15,140 bases of DNA from Thermoflexales bacterium (GTDB lineage: Bacteria; Chloroflexota; Anaerolineae; Fen-1058): positions 1-15,140 of the forward strand of contig JADGQE010000032.1 in the NCBI GenBank assembly GCA_017882055.1, in the 5' to 3' direction. This document shows, in pieces, positions 1 to 7,883 of the stretch (within the stretch, counting starts at the first letter, position 1; each line of letters opens with the position of its first letter). A program made the position numbers and the translations under genes. The notes beneath the pieces were generated by a model, which saw only the letters and a list, made by a program, of their open reading frames with translations, was not told where the DNA came from and did not search any database.

Positions 1-1
1 G

Positions 2-166
2 ATCCCTCAGCACCTGCGTGAATACGCAGGGCTTCAACATGAAGTAGCCATCGTCGGCCTTGGAACTCATCTTGAAATATGGGATCTCAAGACCTGGCAA
101 ACCAGGCGTGACGAGTTCGAGTCGCGAGCCGCCAACGCCGAACACTGGGCCAGCTTAGGCGTCTAA
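2..166 (+). CDS. mraZ: MraZ, C-terminal part (5' end outside window)
   Basis: The reading frame is open from base 2 to the TAA at 164-166 and gives 55 residues starting IPQHLREYAGL and continuing through VAIVGLGTHLEIWD. These match the second AbrB/SpoVT-like swapped-hairpin repeat of MraZ, the DNA-binding transcriptional regulator that normally opens the division and cell wall (dcw) cluster and represses its own promoter. Only the C-terminal third is present because the window begins inside the gene, so the start and promoter cannot be assessed. The usual next gene, rsmH, is absent: the following gene is a glycosidase-like protein 99 bases downstream. The family assignment rests on the IP-x-x-LREYAGL and EIWD signatures and is fairly secure. 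Confidence 0.85.
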   Translation: MPQHLREYAGLQHEVAIVGLGTHLEIWDLKTWQTRRDEFESRAANAEHWASLGV

Positions 167-209
167 GGTCGTGGCCACCGGCTTGGCCAGCTGCATGAGG
201 AGTGACCTG

Positions 210-234
210 TCTGTTCAGCCCATCCCTGAACAGA
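210..234. repeat. 9-bp inverted repeat between mraZ and the glycosidase-like gene
   Basis: TCTGTTCAG (210-218) and CTGAACAGA (226-234) are perfect inverted copies around a 7-base spacer. No T-run follows, so this is not a standard intrinsic terminator. It could be an operator or a small RNA hairpin ahead of the gene at 266. A 25-codon open frame beginning ATG at 195 runs through it and ends in an ATGA overlap with that gene; whether it is translated cannot be told. Confidence 0.4.
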
Positions 235-265
235 TCGGGCCGCAATATCCTGCGAGGAGGTTCGC

Positions 266-1552
266 ATGAGCAAAATCGGAGTCCATATTGTCATGGGAGC
301 ACGCACTGGCTATGGCGCTTTCTTACAAAGAATGGCCATTGCCGGCCGCGCGCCCGCCCTGATCAAGTGTGTGGATGATTTCGGCGGAGCCGAAGAAGCG
401 AAGACTCTGTTTGGCAGTAAGGTGATCACCGTCGGCCGGGTTAACAACGCGCCGGGGGGCAAGGACCTGCAAGCCCTCGAGCCCTATAAGCCGGATGGCA
501 GCCCGCTCGATCCCAGGGAAGCTGCCCAGTACTATTACGGCCTCGTCGTCAAGACATGGACCCTCAATCGAAAACGGATCGATGTATGGGAAACCTTCAA
601 CGAGTATTCGGCCCACTGGGATTGGCAGAGCAATTTTTATATGGCGCTGATGGATCTGGCTGAAGCCGATGGCTTTAAGCTGGCGCTCTACGCCTGCTCG
701 ACCGGCAATCCAAACAACGTGGCAACCGTGATGCAGATGCTGCCTGCATTACGAGCGGCCAAGAAACGCGGCCACTATCTAGCGTTGCACGAGTACGGTA
801 ATGTCGGCACGAATATCATCACCTTGAAGGGGACCGAGCCTTACCACGCTCTGCGCTATCGCCAGCTGTACGAATCTATTCTGATCCCGAACGAGGCTGA
901 TCCACCCTTATTGATCACCGAGTGCGGTCAAAACGGGGGCAGTACGTTTCCGGGCCTCACCGTTTTTATGAATGACATCGAATGGTACGATTCGGAATTG
1001 TGTCGCGATCCCTACGTCCTCGGAGCCGCACTGTTTACGCTGGGCAACTGGGCGGGCGCGAATTTTCAAAGCGCTCTGCCGACTCTGGCCGACTACATCG
1101 CTTCGGGGCAGCCCGCACCACGCCCTCACGAACCACTGGCTCCGCCCTATGTCTTTGGCAAGCCGCCGATTCTTGAGAAGCCGCCCGTCACGCCGCCGCC
1201 TTCGGCGAAGCCGCGTGGTACGCCGCGTCTCCAATACAATCGGGTTTATTTCTTGCTGCCCAATGAACCGCCTACGCTGGACGGCAACCTGCGCGCCTCG
1301 CGCTGGGTTCAGGCGCTCACGAACAGCGGCATTCTGACACGCTATCGCTTGACGCTGGGCTTCTCGGTCGACGATGCCGCCGTCGGCGATCTGGATCAGC
1401 GCCATGTCGTGGCCATCAACCCGGAAACGTGGCCCGGATCGCTGGCCGACTTCTATGCTCAGAATTATCCGGGGATCAACTTCAAACCGATTCGGGCTGC
1501 TTCGCCCGAAGATCTACAGAAGATCCTGGTCAACTTGAACGGCTTTGCCTAG
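266..1552 (+). CDS. TIM-barrel glycoside hydrolase-like protein with a small C-terminal domain
   Basis: This is a 428-residue protein whose start is fixed by GAGGAGG six to eight bases before the ATG. Residues 1-280 read as a (beta/alpha)8 glycosidase-like barrel. WETFNE places Glu113 where clan-A glycosidases carry the acid/base, and LLITECG places Glu219 where the nucleophile lies. A proline-rich linker (about 283-320) leads to a compact C-terminal domain (about 325-428, beginning RVYFLLPNEPP) that I do not recognise. There is no signal peptide: the N-terminus MSKIGVHIVM is already the first barrel strand. It probably acts on a polysaccharide or peptidoglycan-like polymer, but substrate and catalytic activity are unproven and the barrel may be non-catalytic. 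It heads a co-directional run to 5944 that includes another glycosidase-like domain and two peptidases, which suggests an envelope-processing role. Confidence 0.75.
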   Translation: MSKIGVHIVMGARTGYGAFLQRMAIAGRAPALIKCVDDFGGAEEAKTLFGSKVITVGRVNNAPGGKDLQALEPYKPDGSPLDPREAAQYYYGLVVKTWTLNRKRIDVWETFNEYSAHWDWQSNFYMALMDLAEADGFKLALYACSTGNPNNVATVMQMLPALRAAKKRGHYLALHEYGNVGTNIITLKGTEPYHALRYRQLYESILIPNEADPPLLITECGQNGGSTFPGLTVFMNDIEWYDSELCRDPYVLGAALFTLGNWAGANFQSALPTLADYIASGQPAPRPHEPLAPPYVFGKPPILEKPPVTPPPSAKPRGTPRLQYNRVYFLLPNEPPTLDGNLRASRWVQALTNSGILTRYRLTLGFSVDDAAVGDLDQRHVVAINPETWPGSLADFYAQNYPGINFKPIRAASPEDLQKILVNLNGFA

Positions 1553-1627
1553 ATTTTCCTTTGAAGGATCACTCGAAATCAATTGGCACATCAGCGGCTG
1601 GCGGCGAATCAGATCAAGGATCGAGCA

Positions 1628-2731
1628 ATGCCATCCTCCAGATTTCAACAAGCAATTGAAGCGATCAATGCCGGACACACCGAAACAGGCAAGCGGCTGC
1701 TCGTCGGTATCTTAAAAGACGATCCCCGCAACGAACTGGCCTGGCTGTGGCTGTCAGGCGTATACGCTGCACCGGAGCAGCGCCGCATCTGTCTGGAGCA
1801 TGTTTTGGACATCAATCCGAAAAATGCAGCTGCTTTGCGCGGATTGGCTAATCTGGGACCGCAGCCCCAATCTCCGTCACAGACCGTTATCGTCAGTCCG
1901 GCGCCGACGCGAAGCCGATCGATGGCGGCGCCCCGCCCGGGCATGCCCACCTGGAATGAGCAGGAAAAATTTGATGCAACACGGCGTCGGCTCCTTGTCC
2001 TCGTGGCCATGGTGACTGTCGTGTGGGGCGTCTTGATCGGGATGGTGTTTTTAGGCCCGGTCGTTCCACAAGGTGAGGTCAAGCCATTAGAGATCGGCTC
2101 CAGCCTGACGATGATTCTGGCTCCGATCCTGGCGGCTTCGGCGGCAGTCGAACGTTTGCTTGAGACAGTTTTCAACATCATCGAAAACAACTGGCTGACA
2201 CTGGTCGCTTATCTGGGACGCGGGCTGCGTTGGCTGAAGAGTGCCGAGACCGAATTGCAGCAGGCCCGCCAATGGGTGGCGGATGTGTCGGAGCGCTACA
2301 TGCAGGCAGCAGAGGGTTTTGAGGCCGGCTTAGACGGTTGGGTCGGATCGTTAACGAAAGACGTGATCGGTGGCATGGATCAAGCCAAAGCGATCATGGA
2401 CATGGCCGATCAGCGTCTAGCCAAAGCCGAGAAAAACCTGGTCAATGTGACTTCGTCGCTGCGCTACAAGAGCGCCAAAGCCACTGCTGCAGTGATACTG
2501 GGGTTGATGCTGGGCGTGATTGTGGCCGATCTCGGCTCACTGCGAATGTTTGCGCTGCTGGGCATCGGAACCGTGCCGGTCAAACTCGATGTGTTTATCA
2601 CCGGCCTCGTCATCGGCAGCGGCTCTTATCCGGTTCATTCGCTGGTGGGCTTCTTGGAGCAGTTCAAAGATGTGCTCAACAGCACGCGCGGCGCGCTGTC
2701 ACGCGCCAATATACCAGCCGGCAACGAATGA
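1628..2731 (+). CDS. TPR-like / multi-helix membrane protein
   Basis: I chose ATG 1628 (367 aa) over an upstream in-frame TTG at 1583 because AAGGA (1616-1620) lies seven bases before it. Residues 4-75 look like TPR helices (AIEAINAGHTETGKRLL, then LAWLWLSGVYA, then CLEHVLDINPKNAAALRGLA), a type often found at the N-terminus of Chloroflexota membrane proteins. A Pro/Ser/Arg-rich linker (77-120) precedes a clear membrane helix (about 122-145) and a second hydrophobic segment (about 158-176). An amphipathic, coiled-coil-prone region (205-280) follows, then one or two more membrane segments (about 285-303 and 320-342). No enzymatic motif is visible. It probably anchors or organises proteins at the membrane; the exact function is unknown. 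Confidence 0.7.
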   Translation: MPSSRFQQAIEAINAGHTETGKRLLVGILKDDPRNELAWLWLSGVYAAPEQRRICLEHVLDINPKNAAALRGLANLGPQPQSPSQTVIVSPAPTRSRSMAAPRPGMPTWNEQEKFDATRRRLLVLVAMVTVVWGVLIGMVFLGPVVPQGEVKPLEIGSSLTMILAPILAASAAVERLLETVFNIIENNWLTLVAYLGRGLRWLKSAETELQQARQWVADVSERYMQAAEGFEAGLDGWVGSLTKDVIGGMDQAKAIMDMADQRLAKAEKNLVNVTSSLRYKSAKATAAVILGLMLGVIVADLGSLRMFALLGIGTVPVKLDVFITGLVIGSGSYPVHSLVGFLEQFKDVLNSTRGALSRANIPAGNE

Positions 2732-2827
2732 ACGTTAACTGACTTTTGGAACGCGGCAATGGTAGAAATCACTTTTGGAAATCAGCTGTTTCTCCAGGTT
2801 GTCCAGGGAGAGGGAAAAAGGTGCTTA

Positions 2828-3349
2828 ATGAATACACGAATTGATACAAAGAATTTGCGGACGTCGGCGCACCATCAGTTCCAGCCGGCCAATCGGTCTG
2901 ATAACTCGACGACGCCACGGCGCTGGCAGTATTTCGTGCTGAGCCTCATCGGCCTATGTATTTTGATGCTGACCGGCTGTACGGCCAATATGGTCGCCGC
3001 ATCCACGGAGACCAATGCCGCTATGCCATCAACTGCGTTGCGTCAATTCACGGTGGAAAAAGGCGAGGTGGCGTATATCGCGACGGCGGTGGTGAACTCC
3101 AACTTCCCCGCTGCCGATTGGACGAAAGCAGGCTGGGCCATCACGAACAAGATCGGCGCCAGTGACGCAGTGCCTCAAGACTGCCAACTGCATGCGCGCG
3201 AAGGAGTTGCCGGACAGTTCTTTGCAGCCTGCCCCGGCCCGGCTCAGCTGTCGGTGCCACGCGAGGGCGCTGATTTCATCTACATTGCGCTCATGTTCGG
3301 CAAGAATAGTTCCGACAAAATCAAAGAGATCACGACCCCGCGATCATGA
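2828..3349 (+). CDS. Small predicted lipoprotein
   Basis: The frame is open from ATG 2759, but I favour ATG 2828 (173 aa), which follows a purine-rich stretch ending AAAAAGGTG. The N-terminus has a long basic/polar n-region (1-33), a hydrophobic core (34-49) and a lipobox LMLTGC, so Cys51 would be lipidated and the mature protein (about 123 aa) displayed outside the membrane. The mature part has no family signature that I recognise; it contains a Cys pair (DCQLH and ACPGP) and looks beta-rich. It lies 96 bases after the membrane protein and 97 bases before the C39 fusion gene, consistent with one operon. The lipoprotein call is good; the role is unknown. Confidence 0.65.
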   Translation: MNTRIDTKNLRTSAHHQFQPANRSDNSTTPRRWQYFVLSLIGLCILMLTGCTANMVAASTETNAAMPSTALRQFTVEKGEVAYIATAVVNSNFPAADWTKAGWAITNKIGASDAVPQDCQLHAREGVAGQFFAACPGPAQLSVPREGADFIYIALMFGKNSSDKIKEITTPRS

Positions 3350-3446
3350 ACGTGTCGTTCTCGATACAGCGCTGGATTGCTCCATCGTTTTCACGCGCCG
3401 CGGCTGCGCGCCGAATTGAACCGGGCGGGCCGCAGGAGATTGCTCG

Positions 3447-5426
3447 ATGAGTGGCCGGATTCTGAATGTTCCTTACAGGTCGCAGAACGATGTGGATGCG
3501 ACGCTCAAACGCGACGATTCCGGCCCGGCCTGTCTGGCGATGCTCCTGGCCGCACTGGGCCAGGAGATCAGCACCAATGCGGTGGCGGCCACCGGGGATA
3601 TCGCCGCCGATGGCACGCTGAGCCTGGAGCAAGTGGTCACGGTCGGACATGCCTTCGGTCTCGATCTGTCGTATCGAACGGGCTGCACGCTGGAAGATCT
3701 GAAGCGGCTGATCGACAACGGGCAGCCCGGCATCGCCTTAATCAAGTACGACAAAATCATCTATCGCTGGAACAAGAAATCGACGGAGCGGCATTTTGTG
3801 ATGGTGGTCGGTTACGACCACGAGACCAATCGCGTGATCGTCAATGATCCCGATTACCCTCCCGGCCCGCAGGGTCATCAAGTCCAGTATTCGTATAAAG
3901 TCTTCTTGAATGCATGGGGCGGGTTTAACTCGGCTGATCAGCCCAATTACTGCCTGGTCATACCGCGCCTGGATAAACCACTGGCCGGGGTGACTGTCAC
4001 GCCCATCACCTCGAAGTCGCCGCTGGTCGTTTCGGATGACGCGTGGGTCATCAGCCCAAAGGATATTGCGCTGCGTGCTCAGGCCGGTAGTTCAGCGGAC
4101 GAAATTGGCCGCCTGGTCTATGGACAACATATCATCACGCTGGGTTTGGAATCAGCCCCCGATCAAGCCGGCTGCACCTGGCAGATTGTACACACCGATA
4201 GCGGCGCCACCGGCCTGGTCTGTGCCAGCGCCAACGGCGAACATTTCATCGCCAAAAAGCAGCCCCCGCCCCCCTATATCGTTGCCGTGCTGAATTGCGA
4301 TCCGGTGCGCGATGCCCGGGGTCTGAGCTTGCGGCCCAGGCGCGACATCGCGCTGCCGCCGATCGATCGCTGTCAGGCGGACGAGCAGCTGGTGGCTTAT
4401 ACGCGCGTGGTCGAAGTCGATGGCACGGCCTGGTTGTCGACCCATTCGCCGCGCGCGCGCTTTGGCTGGATTCGCGAGCAATTCGGCAGCGCCGTTTTGG
4501 TAAAAGCGCTCGAGCCGGTGAATTCGACGCCGCCTGCGCCCCAACCGCCGCCGGCCGAGCCGTGGCCTTTCGGTAAGTGCTTGAGTGGCGTAGGCATGGG
4601 TAATCCGCAGCCGCTCACCCCGGCTCAACTGGCGATCGTGGTTAAGAGCAAAGTGGAAGCCTTCAAGATGCTGACTCTGCCCAATCCGGATGACAATCTC
4701 TGCCTGATCCAGAGTCTCAAGAATATTTCCACGATCAAATTTATCATTGCCCGGCTGTTCTTCTCGGTGGATGCCGCGAGCAAGTCGCGTTTCTCGCCGG
4801 AGGTTTTTGTGGACACCGTCTTTGATGGCGCCCACGCGGCTTATCAAGCGGGCGTGCGCTATTTTGAAGTTCACAACGAGCCTAACCTCGAAAGTGAAGG
4901 CCTGGGCTGGAATTGGAACAATGGCGCAGAGTTCAGCGGATGGTTGACGCAGGTCATGACGATTATGCGCCAGCGCTTGCCTGAGATCCGATTGGGGTTT
5001 CCGGGCCTCTCACCGCAGCCGAATGTTTCAGCTTTTCTCGACGGCGCGTCACCGGCCATCCCTTATTGTGATTGGGTGGGCGCGCATTGCTACTGGCAAT
5101 CGGCCGGCCAGGGTCCGTTCCCCATGACCGGCACCGAAGCCGGCATGTATTGGCGGCGAATCCGCCAACGGTTTCCGGGCAAACTCTTGATGCTGACTGA
5201 GTTTAGCAACAACCAGGCCGGAGTTGAGCCGGTTGAAAAAGGTCGCCAGTACGCACGCTATTACCAGCTCCTGCGTTCGGAAGTCAACCTGGGCGCGGCG
5301 TTTAGCTTTGCCCTGGCGTGGCCGGGTCAGGATGTCAACCGCGAAGGCTGGGAAGCCGACAATCGAGAAACGGCTATCCCGGGTGCGATTGGAGAACTAC
5401 TCGGTCAGCCCGGCTTTCTCGCTTGA
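3447..5426 (+). CDS. C39-like peptidase - SH3b - SH3b - glycosidase-like fusion protein
   Basis: This is a 659-residue multidomain protein; AGGAG (3434-3438) lies eight bases before the ATG. Residues 4-175 resemble the Peptidase_C39_2 fold: Cys29 in DSGPACLAM, His116 in ERHFVMVVGYD and Asp134 in VIVNDPDY form a plausible catalytic triad. Residues about 198-270 and 276-355 are two divergent bacterial SH3-like (SH3b) domains (ALRAQAGSSADEIGRL; LSLRPRRDIALPPI), usually cell-wall binding. After a proline-rich linker (358-374), residues 375-655 form a glycosidase-like TIM barrel with Glu478 (EVHNEPN) and Glu585 (LMLTEFS) at the acid/base and nucleophile positions. There is no signal peptide. The architecture points to a bifunctional wall or glycopeptide hydrolase. 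The stop is followed by the M23 gene after 20 bases. Domain calls are firm for C39 and the barrel, moderate for the SH3b pair. Confidence 0.8.
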   Translation: MSGRILNVPYRSQNDVDATLKRDDSGPACLAMLLAALGQEISTNAVAATGDIAADGTLSLEQVVTVGHAFGLDLSYRTGCTLEDLKRLIDNGQPGIALIKYDKIIYRWNKKSTERHFVMVVGYDHETNRVIVNDPDYPPGPQGHQVQYSYKVFLNAWGGFNSADQPNYCLVIPRLDKPLAGVTVTPITSKSPLVVSDDAWVISPKDIALRAQAGSSADEIGRLVYGQHIITLGLESAPDQAGCTWQIVHTDSGATGLVCASANGEHFIAKKQPPPPYIVAVLNCDPVRDARGLSLRPRRDIALPPIDRCQADEQLVAYTRVVEVDGTAWLSTHSPRARFGWIREQFGSAVLVKALEPVNSTPPAPQPPPAEPWPFGKCLSGVGMGNPQPLTPAQLAIVVKSKVEAFKMLTLPNPDDNLCLIQSLKNISTIKFIIARLFFSVDAASKSRFSPEVFVDTVFDGAHAAYQAGVRYFEVHNEPNLESEGLGWNWNNGAEFSGWLTQVMTIMRQRLPEIRLGFPGLSPQPNVSAFLDGASPAIPYCDWVGAHCYWQSAGQGPFPMTGTEAGMYWRRIRQRFPGKLLMLTEFSNNQAGVEPVEKGRQYARYYQLLRSEVNLGAAFSFALAWPGQDVNREGWEADNRETAIPGAIGELLGQPGFLA

Positions 5427-5446
5427 GCCGGCTGTGAGGTGCTAAG

Positions 5447-5944
5447 ATGCTCATCAACTATTGGCCGGTACAATTCACGACGATCACCAATCGGTTTGGC
5501 GCGTCCCCGGCCTATTATAAGCAGTTCAAACTGCCCGGACACGAAGGGCTTGATTTTCGGGTTCAATACCATTCGTTCGTATCGCCGATTTATGCCTGCA
5601 CCGACGGCGTGATCAGCTTTATCGGCTATCGCAACGCCAATGATCCCTATGGTTATCAGGTCCGGATCAAGACGGAATATGCCGGCCGCGCCTACGAGTT
5701 CGTCTATGCACATCTGACCAATGGATCCTCCGAGCGGAAAGCCGGCGATACGGCGCGACCGGGAACCGTGCTCGGCAGGGGCGGCGCTACGGGCAATGCC
5801 CGCGGCGCACATCTGCATATTTCGATCAAGCGGAACGAAGCGACGCGTGACAAAGAGACAACGTATCCCTATGACTTGATCGATCCCGAACCCTTCTTCA
5901 AGGAATACATCCGCGCCATGGGGTTAGAGGTCGAGTGGAAATAA
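5447..5944 (+). CDS. M23 (LytM/lysostaphin-type) metallopeptidase
   Basis: This 165-residue protein is little more than a bare M23 domain. HEGLDF gives zinc ligands His32 and Asp36, and GAHLH gives catalytic His122 and zinc ligand His124; YAHL supplies the other conserved active-site histidine, His89. The G-x-GG-x-TGNARG segment before HLH is also typical. M23 enzymes cut peptide cross-bridges in peptidoglycan. All catalytic residues are intact, so it should be active. There is no signal peptide, membrane helix or LysM domain, which is unusual for a housekeeping M23 enzyme and closer to a phage- or cargo-type hydrolase or a protein exported without a standard signal. It is 20 bases downstream of the C39 fusion and probably co-transcribed. 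Confidence 0.88.
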   Translation: MLINYWPVQFTTITNRFGASPAYYKQFKLPGHEGLDFRVQYHSFVSPIYACTDGVISFIGYRNANDPYGYQVRIKTEYAGRAYEFVYAHLTNGSSERKAGDTARPGTVLGRGGATGNARGAHLHISIKRNEATRDKETTYPYDLIDPEPFFKEYIRAMGLEVEWK

Positions 5945-5976
5945 TTCTCGCCTTTTCAGGCATCAAAAACGAACTC

Positions 5977-6124
5977 TATAGCAGTTTCCAAGTTGATTTA
6001 CGGGTATGCGTCATTGCGAGCGCTTTTTGCGAAGCAATCCCAGGCCCGATTGGACGGAGATTGCTTCGTCGCCAACGGCGCTTCTCGCAATGACGGATCG
6101 TAAACCAAACTGGAATCCGCTATA
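5977..6124. mobile_element. MITE-like palindromic repeat, copy 1 (148 bp)
   Basis: The ends are near-perfect inverted repeats: 5977-6002 (TATAGCAGTTTCC...) and 6099-6124 (...GGAATCCGCTATA). Inside lie a second inverted pair, CGTCATTGCGAG (6009-6020) with CTCGCAATGACG (6084-6095), and a third, GCGAAGCAATC (6029-6039) with GATTGCTTCGTCGC (6059-6072). The whole unit can fold into one long hairpin. The pentamer AACTC stands immediately outside both ends (5972-5976 and 6125-6129), which looks like a target-site duplication. There is no coding capacity. The copy at 7594-7849 has the same ends. Confidence 0.75.
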
Positions 6125-6175
6125 AACTCAAGTTCTCAGGCTCACACTTAACACATATGAAGAGAGGTACCCGCT

Positions 6176-6589
6176 GTGGATGGATTCACGATTGTACTCA
6201 CTGCGTGTAGCCTGATCCTGGGCTTCCTGATCGGCTGGTTGTTGGAATGGCGCATGGACGCCGTCTATTGGTCCAGGCATGTAGCTCAATCGGGCAAGCG
6301 CGAAAAGACGCGGCGCACGCAAGCGGAAGAAGAAATGATCAGCACGCAATTGCAGGCCGATCAGCATCTGGCCGAATTGCAGCGCCAGTTCGAGGCTCAG
6401 TTGGCCGAAGTGCGTGCTCAAGCCAACGAGCAGATCGCGGCGGCCTATGCCAGGGCTGAAACTTTGATGATCGCTTTGAAGTCAGAACAGAAGTCGCGCG
6501 ACATGGCCCACCTGAAAGAATACGAGCAGAACCTTTCGGAGATCCGAGCACGGCGTGAGGTGCAGTTGCCCATCGGGCTAATGGCTTGA
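6176..6589 (+). CDS. Single-helix membrane protein with coiled coil
   Basis: The start is taken as GTG 6176 because AGAGAGG lies 8-14 bases upstream and no in-frame ATG precedes the membrane helix; the protein is 137 aa. Residues 4-24 (FTIVLTACSLILGFLIGWLLE) form one hydrophobic helix. From about 45 to 125 the chain is a charged, Gln/Glu/Ala-rich helix with heptad character (ADQHLAELQRQFEAQLAEVR), a likely coiled coil. This resembles small membrane-anchored coiled-coil proteins of cell-envelope or division scaffolds, but no specific family is recognised. It is separated from the M23 gene by the mobile repeat and followed 64 bases later by an intrinsic terminator. Confidence 0.65.
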   Translation: MDGFTIVLTACSLILGFLIGWLLEWRMDAVYWSRHVAQSGKREKTRRTQAEEEMISTQLQADQHLAELQRQFEAQLAEVRAQANEQIAAAYARAETLMIALKSEQKSRDMAHLKEYEQNLSEIRARREVQLPIGLMA

Positions 6590-6653
6590 GGTGCGCTCGA
6601 GCGGCGGAGAATAATTTGCGGGTGGACGCCTGAAGGTGGAATGGATGGATGAT

Positions 6654-6690
6654 CGGCGGCTTTATGCAAAAGCCGCCGGTTTGCTTTTTT
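6654..6690 (+). terminator. Rho-independent terminator
   Basis: CGGCGGCTTT (6654-6663) pairs with AAAGCCGCCG (6669-6678) around loop ATGCA and is followed by GTTTGCTTTTTT (6679-6690). The GC-rich 10-bp stem with a U-rich tail is a textbook intrinsic terminator. It closes the unit ending with the coiled-coil gene at 6589. The rest of 6591-6843 shows no gene that I can support. Confidence 0.85.
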
Positions 6691-6843
6691 CAGGCACTGA
6701 TCGTACACTGCTGGAGTCTTGGAAGTCATTTGGACAGGGCCAAATCTTGTTTGTCATTCAAGTGGATCATAGCAGCCTGGCGGCGTTGATGATCTTGTCA
6801 GGCGAGTCGTCGAGTCGTCGACATTGGATAAGGCTGGGGACTT

Positions 6844-7497
6844 GTGGGACTGAGACGAGAGACCAACGCAGCAGATCCGAATCCTATCGATGAGCGGGCG
6901 CTCGATCAAGCCTATCGTCGTTACCAGCAACGCAAGATCATCATTGCCGTACTGACGACGCTCGTAGTGGTCGCTTTGGCCGGCTTCCTGATTATGGCGC
7001 TGATTCAGTCCGGTCGATTGGGAGTGCCGATCGCGAACCTGCCACCGACTTCGGTTCCAGCGACCGGCGATACGACTCCGACTACGGTCAGTGCGGAGAT
7101 CGTCGCGACGAATACAGCCTCGATCGTAGAAACAGCTCAGCCCACCTTCACCCCTGCAGTTGCAGCCGCGCAATCGCAGGCGACAGCGACCGCCCTTCCC
7201 GCTGAAACAGTTATTCCGCCCACACAGGCTCGGACGATGAAAGCGCCTCAAGCGATCACGCCTTCATCGACCCCTATACGCACACCTACTCGGGTAGTGC
7301 CTTCGCCGACGCGAGCCGCGCCTTCGCCAACGCCACTTCCCAAAGCAACGAAAGTTTTACCCGGCAGCTTGCCGCCCACCGGCAGCGAATCAGACAACCG
7401 GCTGCCGATCGAGGCGCTGGGCTTGATGGTGATCGGCAGTGTCTTCATTCTGAGCCTGGCCTGGCTCGGCAGACGGGATGCCCGCCGCGCCCGCTAA
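6844..7497 (+). CDS. Surface stalk protein with LPPTG-like sorting tail
   Basis: This 217-aa frame is assigned to GTG 6844, preceded by GGGGA; the start is moderately certain. A short charged cytoplasmic N-terminus (1-30) precedes a strong membrane helix (31-54). Residues 60-175 are low-complexity Thr/Pro/Ala sequence (TPSSTPIRTPTR; PSPTRAAPSPTP), typical of a glycosylated extracellular stalk. The C-terminus has LPPTG at 176-180, a hydrophobic segment (189-208) and a basic end RRDARRAR, which is the layout of a sortase-type signal. The N-terminal helix could be a signal anchor, so the protein may span the membrane twice, with the stalk as an external loop unless it is cut. No sortase is encoded in the window. 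It may bind or display envelope components, but no domain supports a specific function. Confidence 0.65.
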   Translation: MGLRRETNAADPNPIDERALDQAYRRYQQRKIIIAVLTTLVVVALAGFLIMALIQSGRLGVPIANLPPTSVPATGDTTPTTVSAEIVATNTASIVETAQPTFTPAVAAAQSQATATALPAETVIPPTQARTMKAPQAITPSSTPIRTPTRVVPSPTRAAPSPTPLPKATKVLPGSLPPTGSESDNRLPIEALGLMVIGSVFILSLAWLGRRDARRAR

Positions 7498-7593
7498 ACA
7501 CCGCGTGACACGCAAACACTCTTAAGAGCGGCTTTACGCTGGCGTATCTCAGCCTGAACGGCCGCGATCGAAGCTGGTGCTGCCTTGCTTTGG

Positions 7594-7849
7594 ACTAGAG
7601 CGGTTTCCAGTTTGGTTTACGGCTCTGTCATGCCCGAACACATGCGGTGCAGTGCTCCCGTGTTTCTGTCGGGCATCCAGGCTGCCCATTGAGGCTCTAT
7701 GCTGACACATGCGGTGCACGCCTGGCGGGCCACCCGCGCACTGCGCGGGGAATGGCCGTGCTCCCGTAGGGCTTCTGGATTCCCGCCAAAAGCGTGCGGG
7801 AATGACGGTGGAGCGTAATGTCGTAAATCAACCTGGAATTCGCTCTAGT
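7594..7849. mobile_element. MITE-like palindromic repeat, copy 2 (256 bp)
   Basis: The 28-bp ends 7594-7621 (ACTAGAGCGGTTTCCAG...) and 7822-7849 (...CTGGAATTCGCTCTAGT) are inverted repeats. They match the ends of the element at 5977-6124 closely (xAGCxGTTTCCA...TTTACG). The core is unrelated to copy 1. It has its own nested palindromes, ATGCCCGA (7630-7637) with TCGGGCAT (7669-7676) and ATTCCCGC (7779-7786) with GCGGGAAT (7796-7803), and a 14-bp direct repeat ACACATGCGGTGCA at 7638-7651 and 7705-7718. There is no transposase. It looks like a non-autonomous element that has collected other repeats. No clear target duplication flanks it. Confidence 0.7.
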
Positions 7850-7883
7850 ACGACGCGGCGGAAGTTCACCTGCGGTTTCAAAC

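Noticed and set aside
2759..2830. Upstream start (ATG 2759) for the lipoprotein
   Set aside because: It would add 23 residues before an already long n-region, and the ribosome binding site context is weaker than at 2828; it is not excluded.
266..5944. Prophage lysis module or tail cluster
   Set aside because: Hydrolases without signal peptides are suggestive, but there are no holin, tail, capsid, terminase or integrase genes in the window.
5945..6175. CRISPR-like repeats
   Set aside because: The repeated words are inverted, not direct and regularly spaced; this is one palindromic mobile repeat.
6636..6893. 85-aa open frame between the coiled-coil and stalk genes
   Set aside because: It runs straight through a clear intrinsic terminator and overlaps the next gene in another frame.
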